Assembly: GCF_000274605.1 (NCBI RefSeq)
Contig: NZ_AKNV01000003.1
Coordinates: forward strand, 207,994 to 271,993
DNA: 64,000 nt
From: Helicobacter pylori NQ4053
Lineage (GTDB): Bacteria; Campylobacterota; Campylobacteria; Campylobacterales; Helicobacteraceae
Direction of reading: 5' to 3'
The translations under genes and the position numbers were made by a program. The notes under the pieces were generated by a model, which was not told the origin of the DNA, did no database searches, and saw only the letters and a program-made list of their open reading frames with translations. Below are positions 10,222 through 20,155 of the stretch, in pieces (position 1 is the stretch's first letter; each line of letters opens with the position of its first letter).

Positions 10222-10941
10222 ATGAAAAACAAACGCTCTCAAAACAGCCCTTACATAACGCCTAATAGCTCTTATACAACGCTAGAAAAAGCTTTGGGGT
10301 ATTCTTTTAAAGACAAGCGTTTATTGGAGCAAGCCCTAACGCATAAATCATGCAAGCTCGCTTTAAACAATGAGCGCTTGGAATTTTTGGGCGATGCGGT
10401 GTTGGGTTTGGTGATAGGGGAGTTGCTATACCATAAATTCTATCAATACGATGAGGGCAAACTCTCTAAATTAAGGGCTTCTATTGTGAGCGCGCATGGT
10501 TTTACGAAATTAGCGAAAGCGATTGCTTTGCAGGATTATTTGCGCGTTTCTTCTTCTGAAGAAATTTCTAAGGGGAGAGAAAAACCCTCTATTTTATCAA
10601 GCGCTTTTGAGGCTTTAATGGCTGGGGTGTATTTAGAAGCGGGGTTAGCTAAGGTGCGTAAAATCATGCAAAATTTACTCAATCGCGCTTACAAGCGTTT
10701 GGATTTGGAGCATTTGTTTATGGACTATAAAACCGCCTTACAGGAATTGACCCAAGCGCAATTTTGCGTGATCCCTTCGTACCAATTACTCCAAGAAAAA
10801 GGTCCCGATCACCATAAAGAATTTGAAATGGCTCTATACATTCAAGATAAAATGTATGCAACCGCTAAAGGCAAAAGCAAAAAAGAAGCCGAACAGCAAT
10901 GCGCTTATTATGCGCTTCAAAAACTGAAGGAAGCCAAATGA
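10222..10941 (+). CDS. rnc: Ribonuclease III
   Basis: Double-strand-specific endoribonuclease for rRNA and regulatory RNA processing. The signature [12 protein letters not shown] is about 50 residues in, with the second catalytic acidic patch near [13 protein letters not shown] and a double-stranded RNA-binding domain at the C-terminus ([13 protein letters not shown]). Two ATG codons lie in tandem (10219 and 10222); AGGGAG at 10211-10216 is better spaced for 10222, which gives 239 residues. Its TGA overlaps the aroC ATG (ATGA). Confidence 0.96.
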   Translation: MKNKRSQNSPYITPNSSYTTLEKALGYSFKDKRLLEQALTHKSCKLALNNERLEFLGDAVLGLVIGELLYHKFYQYDEGKLSKLRASIVSAHGFTKLAKAIALQDYLRVSSSEEISKGREKPSILSSAFEALMAGVYLEAGLAKVRKIMQNLLNRAYKRLDLEHLFMDYKTALQELTQAQFCVIPSYQLLQEKGPDHHKEFEMALYIQDKMYATAKGKSKKEAEQQCAYYALQKLKEAK

Positions 10942-12035
10942 ACACTTTGGGGCGTTTTTTAAGGCTCACGACTTTTGGGGAATCGCATGGGAACATCATA
11001 GGGGGGGTATTAGACGGCATGCCTAGCGGGATTAAAATAGACTATGCGCTATTAGAAAATGAAATGAAGCGCCGCCAAGGGGGGAGGAATGTTTTCATTA
11101 CGCCACGAAAAGAAGACGATAAGGTGGAAATAACAAGCGGGGTTTTTGAAGATTTTAGCACAGGGACGCCCATAGGGTTTTTAATCCACAACCAAAGGGC
11201 TAGGAGCAAGGATTACGATAACATTAAAAACCTTTTTAGGCCTAGCCATGCGGATTTCACTTATTTTCATAAATACGGAATCAGGGATTTTAGGGGTGGG
11301 GGGAGGAGCTCGGCCAGAGAGAGCGCTATAAGAGTGGCTGCTGGGGCGTTTGCTAAAATGCTTTTAAGAGAAATTGGTATTGTTTGTGAAAGCGGGATTA
11401 TTAAAATTGGGGGCATTGAAGCCAAAAATTACGATTTTAATCACGCTTTAAAAAGCGAGATTTTTGCACTAGACAAAGAACAAGAAGAAGCGCAAAAAAC
11501 AGCCATTCAAAACGCTATCAAAAACCACGATAGTATCGGGGGCGTGGCTTTGATTAGAGCAAGGAGCGTGAAAATTAATCAAAAACTCCCCATTGGCTTA
11601 GGTCAAGGGCTATACGCTAAATTAGACGCTAAAATCGCTGAAGCGATGATGGGGCTTAACGGGGTGAAAGCGGTTGAAATAGGCAAAGGGGTAGAAAGCT
11701 CTTTATTAAAAGGCTCAGAGTATAATGATTTAATGAATCAAAAAGGGTTTTTGAGCAATCGTAGCGGAGGGGTTTTAGGGGGCATGAGCAATGGGGAAGA
11801 AATTATTGTTAAGGTGCATTTCAAACCCACGCCAAGCATTTTCCAACCTCAACAAACCATAGACATTAAGGGTAATGAGTGCGAATGCTTGTTGAAGGGT
11901 AGGCATGATCCTTGTATTGCGATTAGAGGGAGTGTGGTGTGCGAGAGTTTGTTAGCGTTGGTGTTAGCCGATATGGTATTACTCAATTTGACTTCAAAAA
12001 TAGAGTATTTAAAAACGATTTATAATGAGAATTAA
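10938..12035 (+). CDS. aroC: Chorismate synthase
   Basis: Last step of the shikimate pathway, making chorismate from EPSP with reduced FMN. Contains the family signatures [16 protein letters not shown] at the N-terminus, [12 protein letters not shown] in the middle and RHDPC near the end. The ATG at 10938 overlaps the rnc stop; the in-frame extension upstream lies inside rnc and is rejected. 365 residues, normal length. Confidence 0.97.
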   Translation: MNTLGRFLRLTTFGESHGNIIGGVLDGMPSGIKIDYALLENEMKRRQGGRNVFITPRKEDDKVEITSGVFEDFSTGTPIGFLIHNQRARSKDYDNIKNLFRPSHADFTYFHKYGIRDFRGGGRSSARESAIRVAAGAFAKMLLREIGIVCESGIIKIGGIEAKNYDFNHALKSEIFALDKEQEEAQKTAIQNAIKNHDSIGGVALIRARSVKINQKLPIGLGQGLYAKLDAKIAEAMMGLNGVKAVEIGKGVESSLLKGSEYNDLMNQKGFLSNRSGGVLGGMSNGEEIIVKVHFKPTPSIFQPQQTIDIKGNECECLLKGRHDPCIAIRGSVVCESLLALVLADMVLLNLTSKIEYLKTIYNEN

Positions 12036-12071
12036 ACGAAATTGGATACAATCAGCTTAAAAAGGATACAA

Positions 12072-12587
12072 ATGGAAAAATTACCTAAAAAACGAGTTTC
12101 TAAAACCAAATCACAAAAACTTATCCATAGCTTAACCACCCAAAAAAACAGAGCCTTTCTCAAAAAAATCAGCGCTAGTGAAATGCTTTTAGAATTAGAA
12201 AAAGGGGCGTTTAAAAAAAATGAAGCTTACTTTATTTCTGATGAAGAAGATAAAAATTACGTTTTAGTGCCAGATAATGTGATTTCTCTTTTGGCAGAGA
12301 ACGCCAGAAAGGCTTTTGAAGCCAGGCTTAGGGCGGAATTAGAAAGGGATATTATCACCCAAGCGCCGATTGATTTTGAAGATGTGCGCGAAGTTTCCTT
12401 GCAATTGTTAGAAAATTTACGCCAAAAAGACGGGAATTTGCCCAATATCAACACCTTAAACTTTGTCAAACAAATCAAAAAAGAGCACCCTAATTTATTT
12501 TTTAATTTTGACAACATGTTCAAACAACCCCCTTTTAATGAGAATAATTTTGAAAATTTTGACAATAGCGATGAGGAAAATTTTTAA
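12072..12587 (+). CDS. Conserved hypothetical protein, 171 aa
   Basis: Function not recognised. A basic N-terminus ([16 protein letters not shown]) is followed by a mixed helical protein and an acidic, Asn/Phe-rich tail ending in DNSDEENF. No signal peptide or membrane segment, so cytoplasmic. The ATG at 12072 has AAAGGA (12061-12066) upstream; the frame is open to a TTG at 12042, which has no good ribosome site. The stop overlaps the hemN-like start in TAATG, so the two are probably co-translated. Confidence 0.7.
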   Translation: MEKLPKKRVSKTKSQKLIHSLTTQKNRAFLKKISASEMLLELEKGAFKKNEAYFISDEEDKNYVLVPDNVISLLAENARKAFEARLRAELERDIITQAPIDFEDVREVSLQLLENLRQKDGNLPNINTLNFVKQIKKEHPNLFFNFDNMFKQPPFNENNFENFDNSDEENF

Positions 12588-13960
12588 TGCAAACCATTGA
12601 TTTTGAAAAATTTTCCCAATATTCCAAGCCCGGCCCGCGATACACCAGCTACCCCACAGCGGTGGAGTTTAAAGAAAATTTTAATGAAGAGAGCTTGAAA
12701 ACGGCGTTTTTTAACCATGACAACCTCAAAAACCCCATGCCTTTATCGCTTTATACGCATTTGCCCTTTTGCAGGAGCGCGTGTTATTTTTGCGCTTGTT
12801 CAGTCATTTACACCAGCTTAGAAGAGAAAAAAACCCGCTATATCAGCTACCTTAAAAAAGAACTCGCCCTTTTAAAAAACGCGATGGACACTAACAGAGA
12901 AGTGGCGCAATTCCACTATGGCGGCGGCACGCCGACCTTTTTTTCGCCCATTCAATTAGATGAAATCACGCAAAGCATTCAAGAAGTTTTCCCTAATTTC
13001 AGTCAAGATATTGAAATGAGTTGCGAGATTGATCCTAGGCATTTCACTAAAGAACACATGCAAACCTTGTTTGATAGGGGGTTTAACCGCTTGAGTTTTG
13101 GGGTGCAGGATTTTGATTTTGAGGTTCAAAAAGCCATTCACAGAATCCAGCCTTTTGAAATGGTTCAAGAATCGGTAAAACTCGCCAGAGATTACGGCAT
13201 CAAATCCATTAATTTTGATTTGATTTATGGCTTACCCAACCAGACTAAAGAGAGTTTTTTAAAAACTTTGGAATGGGTTTTGAAACTGGATCCGGACCGA
13301 TTGGCGGTGTTCAATTACGCGCATGTGCCTTGGGTGAAAAAAACGATGCGTAAAATTGATGAAACCTTATTGCCAAGCCCTAGAGACAAACTAGAGATTT
13401 TAGAATCTCTCATCAGTTTTTTAGAAAAAGCCAACTACCAAATGATAGGCATGGATCATTTCGCTAAAAGCGATAATGAATTGTATTTAGCCCTTCAAAA
13501 AGCGGAATTACGCCGTAATTTTCAAGGCTATACCACGAAGAAATTCACTCAAACCATTGGCATTGGCATTACAAGCATCGGCGAAGGGGGCGATTATTAC
13601 ACGCAAAATTATAAAGATTTGCACCACTATGAAAAAGCCCTTGATTTGGGGCATTTACCGGTAGAAAGAGGCGTAGCGCTCAGTCAAGAAGATGTTTTAA
13701 GAAAAGAAGTGATCATGCAGATGATGAGTAATTTAAAATTGGATTACTCTAAGATTGAAGAAAAATTTTCTATTGATTTTAAAGCGCATTTTAAAAAAGA
13801 ATTAGAAAAATTAAAGCCTTATGAAGAAGCGGGCTTGCTTTCTTTCAACCCTAAAGGCTTTGAGATGACAAGAACGGGGGGCATGCTCGTAAGAAACATG
13901 GCCATGGAGTTTGACGCGTATTTGCGTGGGGGCGAAAAACATTTCAGTAAAACGCTATGA
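12587..13960 (+). CDS. hemN: Oxygen-independent coproporphyrinogen III oxidase (HemN type)
   Basis: Radical SAM enzyme converting coproporphyrinogen III to protoporphyrinogen IX in haem synthesis under low oxygen. It has the CRSACYFCAC cluster motif (CxxxCxxC plus the extra Cys of true HemN), the GGGTP SAM-binding motif and a C-terminal HemN domain. At 457 residues it is full length. Coupled by short overlaps to the unknown gene before and the Fe-S gene after. A haem-chaperone HemW assignment is less likely because of the full N-terminal KPGPRYTSYPT trip-wire region. Confidence 0.94.
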   Translation: MQTIDFEKFSQYSKPGPRYTSYPTAVEFKENFNEESLKTAFFNHDNLKNPMPLSLYTHLPFCRSACYFCACSVIYTSLEEKKTRYISYLKKELALLKNAMDTNREVAQFHYGGGTPTFFSPIQLDEITQSIQEVFPNFSQDIEMSCEIDPRHFTKEHMQTLFDRGFNRLSFGVQDFDFEVQKAIHRIQPFEMVQESVKLARDYGIKSINFDLIYGLPNQTKESFLKTLEWVLKLDPDRLAVFNYAHVPWVKKTMRKIDETLLPSPRDKLEILESLISFLEKANYQMIGMDHFAKSDNELYLALQKAELRRNFQGYTTKKFTQTIGIGITSIGEGGDYYTQNYKDLHHYEKALDLGHLPVERGVALSQEDVLRKEVIMQMMSNLKLDYSKIEEKFSIDFKAHFKKELEKLKPYEEAGLLSFNPKGFEMTRTGGMLVRNMAMEFDAYLRGGEKHFSKTL

Positions 13961-15258
13961 ATGAAAATGTTAATGGAAATATTTTTGAAGAAGTAGGGGA
14001 CGCTTGCGTTAAGTGCGCTAAATGCGTGCCAGGTTGCACTATATATCGCATTCATAAAGATGAGGCGACTTCGCCTAGGGGCTTTTTAGATTTGATGCGC
14101 TTAAACGCTCAAAACAAGCTCCAATTAGACACGAATTTAAAACACCTTTTAGAAACTTGCTTTTTATGCACCGCTTGCGTGGAAATTTGCCCTTTTCATT
14201 TGCCCATAGACACTTTAATAGAAAAAGCCAGAGAAAAAATCGCTCAAAAGCATGGCATCGCTTGGTATAAAAAATCCTATTTTTCCCTTTTAAAAAACCG
14301 CAAAAAAATGGATAGGGTGTTTTCAACTGCACATTTTTTAGCCCCTTGCGTTTTCAAGCAAGTGGGGGATAGTTTAGAGCCTAGAGTGGCGTTTAAAGGC
14401 TTGTTCAAACGCTTTAAAAAAAGCGCTCTGCCTCCCTTAAATCAAAAAAGTTTTTTACAAAAGCATGCAGGAATGAAGCCTTTAGAAAACCCCATTCAAA
14501 AAGTGGCCATTTTTATAGGGTGCTTGAGCAATTACCATTACCAGCAAGTGGGGGAAAGCTTGTTGTATATTTTAGAAAAACTCAACGTTCAAGCGATCAT
14601 CCCTAAGCAAGAATGCTGCTCAGCCCCTGCGTATTTTACCGGCGATAAAGACACCACGCTTTTTTTAGTGAAAAAAAACATAGAATGGTTTGAAAGCTAT
14701 TTAGATGGAGTGGATGCGATCATCGTGCCTGAAGCCACATGCGCTAGCATGCTCATTAACGATTATTACAAGGTGTTTTTAGGCGAAAAAGATAAGGATT
14801 TGTATGTGAAGCGCTTGGAAAAAATCACGCCTAAAATCTATCTGGCGAGCGTGTTTTTAGAAAAACATACCCCTTTAAAAAGTCTTTTAGAAAAAATCCC
14901 TAAGGGAAAAAAAGAGGTTATCACCTATCATAACCCTTGCCATGCCAAAAAAACCCTAAACGCTCATAAAGAAGTGCGAAACTTACTCAATGCGCATTAT
15001 GAAATTAAAGAAATGCCGGACAATTGCTGCGGTTTTGGGGGGATTACGATGCAAACCGAAAAGGCGGAGTTTTCTTTAAAAGTGGGGCTTCTTAGGGCTA
15101 AAGAAATCATAAACACTCAAGCTGCAATTTTGAGCGCAGAATGCGGGGCATGCCACATGCAATTAAACAACGCTTTAAAGTCTTTAGATGACCCTAACAC
15201 CCCGCCATTTTTGCACCCTTTAGAACTCATCGCTAAAGCCTTAAAAAGCGCTGAATAA
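13957..15258 (+). CDS. glpC: GlpC/GlcF-like iron-sulfur oxidoreductase subunit
   Basis: Electron-transfer subunit with two [4Fe-4S] ferredoxin-type motifs at the N-terminus (CVKCAKCVPGC and CFLCTACVEICP) and two CCG domains further on (GCLSNYHY...CCSAPA and HNPCHAKK...NCCGFGG). This layout is shared by anaerobic glycerol-3-phosphate dehydrogenase subunit C, glycolate oxidase GlcF and LutA. No flavoprotein partner is adjacent, so the substrate is uncertain. The start overlaps the hemN stop by 4 nt (ATGA). 433 residues. Confidence 0.85.
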   Translation: MNENVNGNIFEEVGDACVKCAKCVPGCTIYRIHKDEATSPRGFLDLMRLNAQNKLQLDTNLKHLLETCFLCTACVEICPFHLPIDTLIEKAREKIAQKHGIAWYKKSYFSLLKNRKKMDRVFSTAHFLAPCVFKQVGDSLEPRVAFKGLFKRFKKSALPPLNQKSFLQKHAGMKPLENPIQKVAIFIGCLSNYHYQQVGESLLYILEKLNVQAIIPKQECCSAPAYFTGDKDTTLFLVKKNIEWFESYLDGVDAIIVPEATCASMLINDYYKVFLGEKDKDLYVKRLEKITPKIYLASVFLEKHTPLKSLLEKIPKGKKEVITYHNPCHAKKTLNAHKEVRNLLNAHYEIKEMPDNCCGFGGITMQTEKAEFSLKVGLLRAKEIINTQAAILSAECGACHMQLNNALKSLDDPNTPPFLHPLELIAKALKSAE

Positions 15259-15294
15259 AAAGCCTTTTTAACCCCACTTTCCAACATCTTTTTA

Positions 15295-15300
15295 TATAAT
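15295..15300 (+). promoter_or_regulatory. -10 box of the restriction-modification operon
   Basis: TATAAT lies 34 bases before the ATG at 15334, with AAGGA at 15322-15326 as ribosome site. The 75-bp gap separates the defence genes from the housekeeping run, so they appear to be transcribed on their own. Confidence 0.65.
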
Positions 15301-15333
15301 GTAGGACTTTAACGCCACTATAAGGAATGAAAA

Positions 15334-18300
15334 ATGCAAGAAATCAGCGCCTACGAACTCATCAAACAAAAACTGCATGCCATACCCAACAAACGCCATA
15401 AAGGAAGCTTGTTTGAAAAAATTTCTAAGCAATTTTTACAAGAGCATGACAGCGCTAACGAATACGAGTCTATTGATCTTTGGTATGATTGGGAATTAAG
15501 GGGGAAGGAGCGCGATAAGGGGATTGATATAGTCATTCAAACGACTTCAAAAGAATACATCGCTGTGCAATGCAAATTCCATCAAAACAGCATCTCGTAT
15601 AACGACATTTCACCTTTTTTAACCCAATTGCTAATCGGGGTAGGGGAGGTCAGGTTTAAAAAAGGGATCATCATCTCCACTTCTAATTTAACCTCTGAAG
15701 CTCTTAAAGCAATTGAACAAATCAGAAGCACAGGAATGGGGATTGACATTGATGAAATCACTGAAGAGAATTTTATTTATTCTCGTATTGATTGGGAAAA
15801 GTTTGATCCCACAAAAACCGAAGACGAAATCCCCTTATGCGATAAGAAAAGGCCGCGCCCTCACCAAACAGAAGCCATAAACGCCACTAAAGAGTATTTT
15901 TCTGACCCTAAAAACGCTAGAGGCAAGCTCATTATGGCATGCGGGACCGGCAAAACCTACACTTCTTTAAAAATCATGGAAGCTTTAGACCCTAAGATCA
16001 TGCTTTTTTTAGCGCCCAGCATCGCTTTGCTTTCTCAAACTTTTAGAGAATACGCGCAAGAAAAAAGCGAGCCTTTTTACGCTTCTATCGTGTGCAGCGA
16101 TGATAAAACTGGGGAAAGTAAGAACGAAGACAATGACGATATTAATTTTTCTGAGCTCCCTATAAAGGCCTCCACTCGCCTGGAAGACATTTTAAGCGCT
16201 TATGAAAAAGCACAAAAAGAAAACAAACGCTTCATTATCTTTTCAACTTATCAAAGCGCGTTGCGTATTAAAGAAGCGCAAGAAGCGGGTTTGGGCGAAA
16301 TCGATCTCATCATTTGCGATGAAGCCCACAGAACGGTAGGGGCTATGTATTCTAGTAATGAAAGGGACGATAAAAACGCTTTCACGCTTTGCCACAGCGA
16401 TGAAAATATCAAAGCCAAAAAACGCCTTTACATGACCGCTACGCCTAAAGTGTATAGCGAAAGCTCTAAAGCTAAAGCCAAAGAGAAAGATAATGTTATC
16501 TATTCCATGGATGATGCGCAGACTTTTGGCGAAGAAATCTATACGCTCAATTTTTCAAAAGCGATCGCTTTGGATCTCTTAACCGACTACAAAGTCATCA
16601 TTTTAGCGGTGCGAAAAGAAAATTTAAGCGGCGTTACTAACAGCGTGAATAAGAAAATCAGCCAGCTCAAAGCCGAAGGCACTAAATTAGATAAAAAGCT
16701 CATCAATAACGAATTTGTGTGTAAGATCGTTGGCACGCATAAAGGGTTAGCCAAGCAGGATCTAATCGTTTTAGACGATGAAAACAAAGAAGACAACGAC
16801 TTGAAAAACAAAGCCGACACCTTTGTTTCTCAAAGAGCCATAAGCTTTTGTAAAAGCATACAAACGAGTAAAAATATCAAAGACTCCTTTGAAACGATCA
16901 TGGAATGCTATGATGAAGAGCTGAAGAAAAAGAGTTTTAAAAACCTAAAAATCAGCATCGATCATGTTGATGGCACCATGAATTGTAAGGAGAGGCTTGA
17001 CAAATTAGAAAACTTGAACACATTCAAACCCAACACTTGTAAGGTTTTAAGCAACGCTAGGTGTTTGAGCGAGGGGGTGGATGTCCCAGCACTTGATAGC
17101 ATTATCTTTTTTGATGGCAAAAGCGCTATGGTGGATATTATCCAAGCGGTGGGTAGGGTGATGCGAAAAGCCAAACACAAGAAAAGAGGCTATATCATTT
17201 TGCCTATCGCTTTAGAAGAGAGTGAAATTAAAAACCTAGATGAAGCCGTCAATAACACCAATTTCAAAAACATTTGGAAAGTGATAAAAGCCTTAAGAAG
17301 CCATGATTCAAGCCTGGTTGATGAAGCCACTTTTAAAGAAAAAATCAAAATCTTTGGAAGCGATGACGCAAGCAATTTAGACGATGAGGAAGAGTTACAA
17401 AAAGATAAAACCGAGCAATCCGATCCCAAACAAGCCCAAAAAACCCTTTTTGACGCTATCTTGCTGCAAGATCTAGCGAACGCTGTGTATAATGTCATGC
17501 CCACTAAATTAGGGGACAGGAATTATTGGGAAAATTTCGCTAAAAAAACGGGCAACATCGCAAGGACCTTGAACAACCGCTTGAAAGAACTTTTTGGCAA
17601 AAACCCTGAAATTTTCCACGGCTTTTTGGATTCCTTAAGGGAAAATATCCATCAAAACATCAGAGAAGAGGAAGCCTTGGATATGATCACTTCTCACGTC
17701 ATCACTAAGCCCATTTTTGATGCGATTTTTGGGGACAATATTCAAAACCCTATCGCAAAAGCCTTGGATAAAATGGTTTTAAAACTCTCCGATCTAGGGC
17801 TAGAAGGGGAAACTAAAGATCTTAAAAACCTCTATGAAAGCGTGAAAACCGAAGCAACGCGCGCCAAAAGCCAAAAAAGCCAGCAAGAACTCATTAAAAA
17901 CCTCTACAACACTTTCTTTAAAGAAGCCTTTAGAAAGCAAAGCGAAAAACTAGGGATCGTTTATACGCCCATAGAGGTGGTGGATTTCATTTTAAGGGCC
18001 ACTAACGGCATTTTGAAAAAGCATTTCAACACGGATTTTAACGATAAAAACATCACGATTTTTGACCCTTTCACGGGCACCGGGAGTTTTATCGCTCGTT
18101 TGCTTTCTAAAGAAAACGATCTCATTAGCGATGAAGCCTTGAAAGAGAAGTTTCAAAAAAATTTGTTCGCTTTTGACATCGTGCTTTTATCTTATTATAT
18201 CGCTTTAATCAATATCACCCAAGCCGCGCAAAATAGGGATGGTTCGTTAAAAAATTTCAAAAATATCGCGCTCACGGACAGCCTGGATTATTTGGAAGAA

Positions 18301-19878
18301 AAAAGCGATAAGGGGGTATTCCCTTTATTTGAAGATTTGAAAGAAAATAAAGACATCAAAACCACTCTAGCCAACCAAACTATCCAAGTCATCATCGGCA
18401 ACCCTCCTTATTCAGCCGGTGCTAAAAGCCAAAACGACAACAACCAAAACCTTTCACACAAGAAGCTTGAAAAATGGGTTTATGAAACTTATGGTAAAAA
18501 TTCCACCGCTAAAGCGGGGAAAGCCACACGAGACACGCTCATCCAGTCAATCCGCATGGCGAGCGATCTTTTAAAAGATAAAGGGGTGGTAGGCTTTGTG
18601 GTGAATGGGAGCTTCATTGACTCTAAAAGCGCGGACGGGTTCAGGAAATGCGTGGCGCAAGAATTTTCGCATCTTTATGTGCTGAATTTGAGGGGGAATG
18701 CGAGGACTTCAGGGGAAACTTTTAAAAAAGAGGGAGGGAAAATCTTTGATAGCGGATCCAGGGCGACGGTAGCGATTATCTTTTTTGTCAAAGACACAAG
18801 CGTGAAAAACAGCACGATCCATTACTACGATATTGGGGATTATTTGAAAAGAGAAGAAAAACTCAATCGGCTCGCTAACTTCACAAACCTAGACGCAATC
18901 GCTTTTGAAACCATCACCCCAAATAATAAAGGCGATTGGATCAACCAAAGGAATGACGGCTTTGAAAAGCTCATCCCTTTGAAAAGAGACCCAAAACTCA
19001 AAATATTCAATAGTATTTTTGATCTCAATTCTAATGGCGTGGCGAGCGGTCGTGATCCTTGGGTGTATAATTTTTCGCCAAAAAATTTAATGCAATCGGT
19101 GCAAAACTGCATTGACACTTATAACGCTGATTTGAAGCGCTTCAATGAGGTTTTTAGGGAAGCCTTCAAACAACGCACCAAAGGCGTCAAATCAGGCGAT
19201 CTTTACAAACAACTTAATGATAAAGAAATCACCACCGATAAAACGAAAATCGCTTGGACTCGTAGTTTGAAACAAGGATTTATTAAAAATGAAAATCTGC
19301 CAGAAAGCAATGAGGAGTGCATAAGATTAGCCATGTATCGCCCTTTTAACAAACAATGGCTTTATTTTGATAAAAATTTAAATGAAGAACAAAGCCAATT
19401 GCCCAAAATTTTCCCGGATAAAAGCGCGCGTAATGTGGTGATCAATACCAGTTCAATGGCTTCAAGAAATTTTTCTTGCTTGATTGCAAACGAGATTACT
19501 GATGTCCAAACAATGGCGAACACCCAAGCTTACCCCTTGTATTATTACGACGATTTGGGGAATCGCCATGACGCTATCAGCGGCTATGCGCTCAATCTGT
19601 TCAGGAGGCATTACCAAGATAATGCTATTACTGAAGAAGAGATTTTTTATTACATTTATGCGATTTTCCACCATAAAGGCTATTTGGAAAAATACAAAAA
19701 CTCCCTCGCCAAAGAAGCGCCGCGAATCGCTTTGAGCGAGGATTTTAAGGAACTCTCTATCCTTGGCAAAGAATTGGCCGAATTGCATCTGAACTATGAG
19801 AATGGGGAAATGCACACAAGCGTTAAACATAACCTGCTAGAGAGCGCCGAAGTGGAGGGCTATTATGATTGTGGGTAA
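15334..19878 (+). CDS. Type ISP-like single-chain restriction-modification enzyme, C-terminus cut off by frameshift
   Basis: One 1514-residue chain holds every activity. An Mrr-type nuclease is at 25-85 (D65 with Q79-C80-K81). A superfamily 2 helicase/translocase follows, with Walker A ACGTGKT 202-208, DEAH 329-332, the TATP motif, and GVDVPALD and QAVGRVMRKA further on. A gamma-class N6-adenine methyltransferase has motif X near GIVYTP 874, DPFTGTG 911-917 and NPPY 1023-1026; a target-recognition region comes last. The order nuclease-helicase-methylase-specificity is that of LlaGI/LlaBIII-type enzymes. The chain stops at SAEVEGYYDCG, while the expected tail continues in another frame at 19865-20155. 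Cutting and methylation in this strain may be affected; the tail's role is not proven. Confidence 0.9.
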   Translation: MQEISAYELIKQKLHAIPNKRHKGSLFEKISKQFLQEHDSANEYESIDLWYDWELRGKERDKGIDIVIQTTSKEYIAVQCKFHQNSISYNDISPFLTQLLIGVGEVRFKKGIIISTSNLTSEALKAIEQIRSTGMGIDIDEITEENFIYSRIDWEKFDPTKTEDEIPLCDKKRPRPHQTEAINATKEYFSDPKNARGKLIMACGTGKTYTSLKIMEALDPKIMLFLAPSIALLSQTFREYAQEKSEPFYASIVCSDDKTGESKNEDNDDINFSELPIKASTRLEDILSAYEKAQKENKRFIIFSTYQSALRIKEAQEAGLGEIDLIICDEAHRTVGAMYSSNERDDKNAFTLCHSDENIKAKKRLYMTATPKVYSESSKAKAKEKDNVIYSMDDAQTFGEEIYTLNFSKAIALDLLTDYKVIILAVRKENLSGVTNSVNKKISQLKAEGTKLDKKLINNEFVCKIVGTHKGLAKQDLIVLDDENKEDNDLKNKADTFVSQRAISFCKSIQTSKNIKDSFETIMECYDEELKKKSFKNLKISIDHVDGTMNCKERLDKLENLNTFKPNTCKVLSNARCLSEGVDVPALDSIIFFDGKSAMVDIIQAVGRVMRKAKHKKRGYIILPIALEESEIKNLDEAVNNTNFKNIWKVIKALRSHDSSLVDEATFKEKIKIFGSDDASNLDDEEELQKDKTEQSDPKQAQKTLFDAILLQDLANAVYNVMPTKLGDRNYWENFAKKTGNIARTLNNRLKELFGKNPEIFHGFLDSLRENIHQNIREEEALDMITSHVITKPIFDAIFGDNIQNPIAKALDKMVLKLSDLGLEGETKDLKNLYESVKTEATRAKSQKSQQELIKNLYNTFFKEAFRKQSEKLGIVYTPIEVVDFILRATNGILKKHFNTDFNDKNITIFDPFTGTGSFIARLLSKENDLISDEALKEKFQKNLFAFDIVLLSYYIALINITQAAQNRDGSLKNFKNIALTDSLDYLEEKSDKGVFPLFEDLKENKDIKTTLANQTIQVIIGNPPYSAGAKSQNDNNQNLSHKKLEKWVYETYGKNSTAKAGKATRDTLIQSIRMASDLLKDKGVVGFVVNGSFIDSKSADGFRKCVAQEFSHLYVLNLRGNARTSGETFKKEGGKIFDSGSRATVAIIFFVKDTSVKNSTIHYYDIGDYLKREEKLNRLANFTNLDAIAFETITPNNKGDWINQRNDGFEKLIPLKRDPKLKIFNSIFDLNSNGVASGRDPWVYNFSPKNLMQSVQNCIDTYNADLKRFNEVFREAFKQRTKGVKSGDLYKQLNDKEITTDKTKIAWTRSLKQGFIKNENLPESNEECIRLAMYRPFNKQWLYFDKNLNEEQSQLPKIFPDKSARNVVINTSSMASRNFSCLIANEITDVQTMANTQAYPLYYYDDLGNRHDAISGYALNLFRRHYQDNAITEEEIFYYIYAIFHHKGYLEKYKNSLAKEAPRIALSEDFKELSILGKELAELHLNYENGEMHTSVKHNLLESAEVEGYYDCG

Positions 19879-20155
19879 AATGACTAAAAAAGGGGATAGC
19901 ATCATTTATAACCACCATATCACCATCACTCAAATCCCTAAAAAAGCCTTTGACTATGTGGTGAATGGCAAAAGTGCGATTGACTGGGTGATCGAACGCT
20001 ATCAAAAGACTACCGATAAAGACAGCTTGATTGAAAACAACCCGAACGATTACGCCGGCGGCCAATACGTTTTTGAACTCCTTTGTAGGGTCATCAAACT
20101 CTCTGAAAAAAGCGTGGATTTGATAGAAAAGATTAGCATGAAGAGGTTTGAGTGA
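19865..20155 (+). pseudogene. Detached C-terminal tail of the Type ISP-like enzyme
   Basis: Reads KMTKKGDSIIYN, then a segment ending YVVNGKSAIDWVIERYQ and a final helical stretch. This matches what I know as the conserved C-terminal end of Type ISP specificity domains, so it is the missing end of the gene before and not an independent gene. It lies in the +1 frame. Removing one G from GGG at 19872-19874 would join ...YYDCG directly to KMTKK. It may still be translated separately from ATG 19865 or 19880. Its stop overlaps the next gene's GTG. Confidence 0.75.

Noticed and set aside
19484..19735. 83-aa open frame inside the restriction gene
   Set aside because: Frame shadow of the methylase/specificity region; the real frame continues through it with family motifs.
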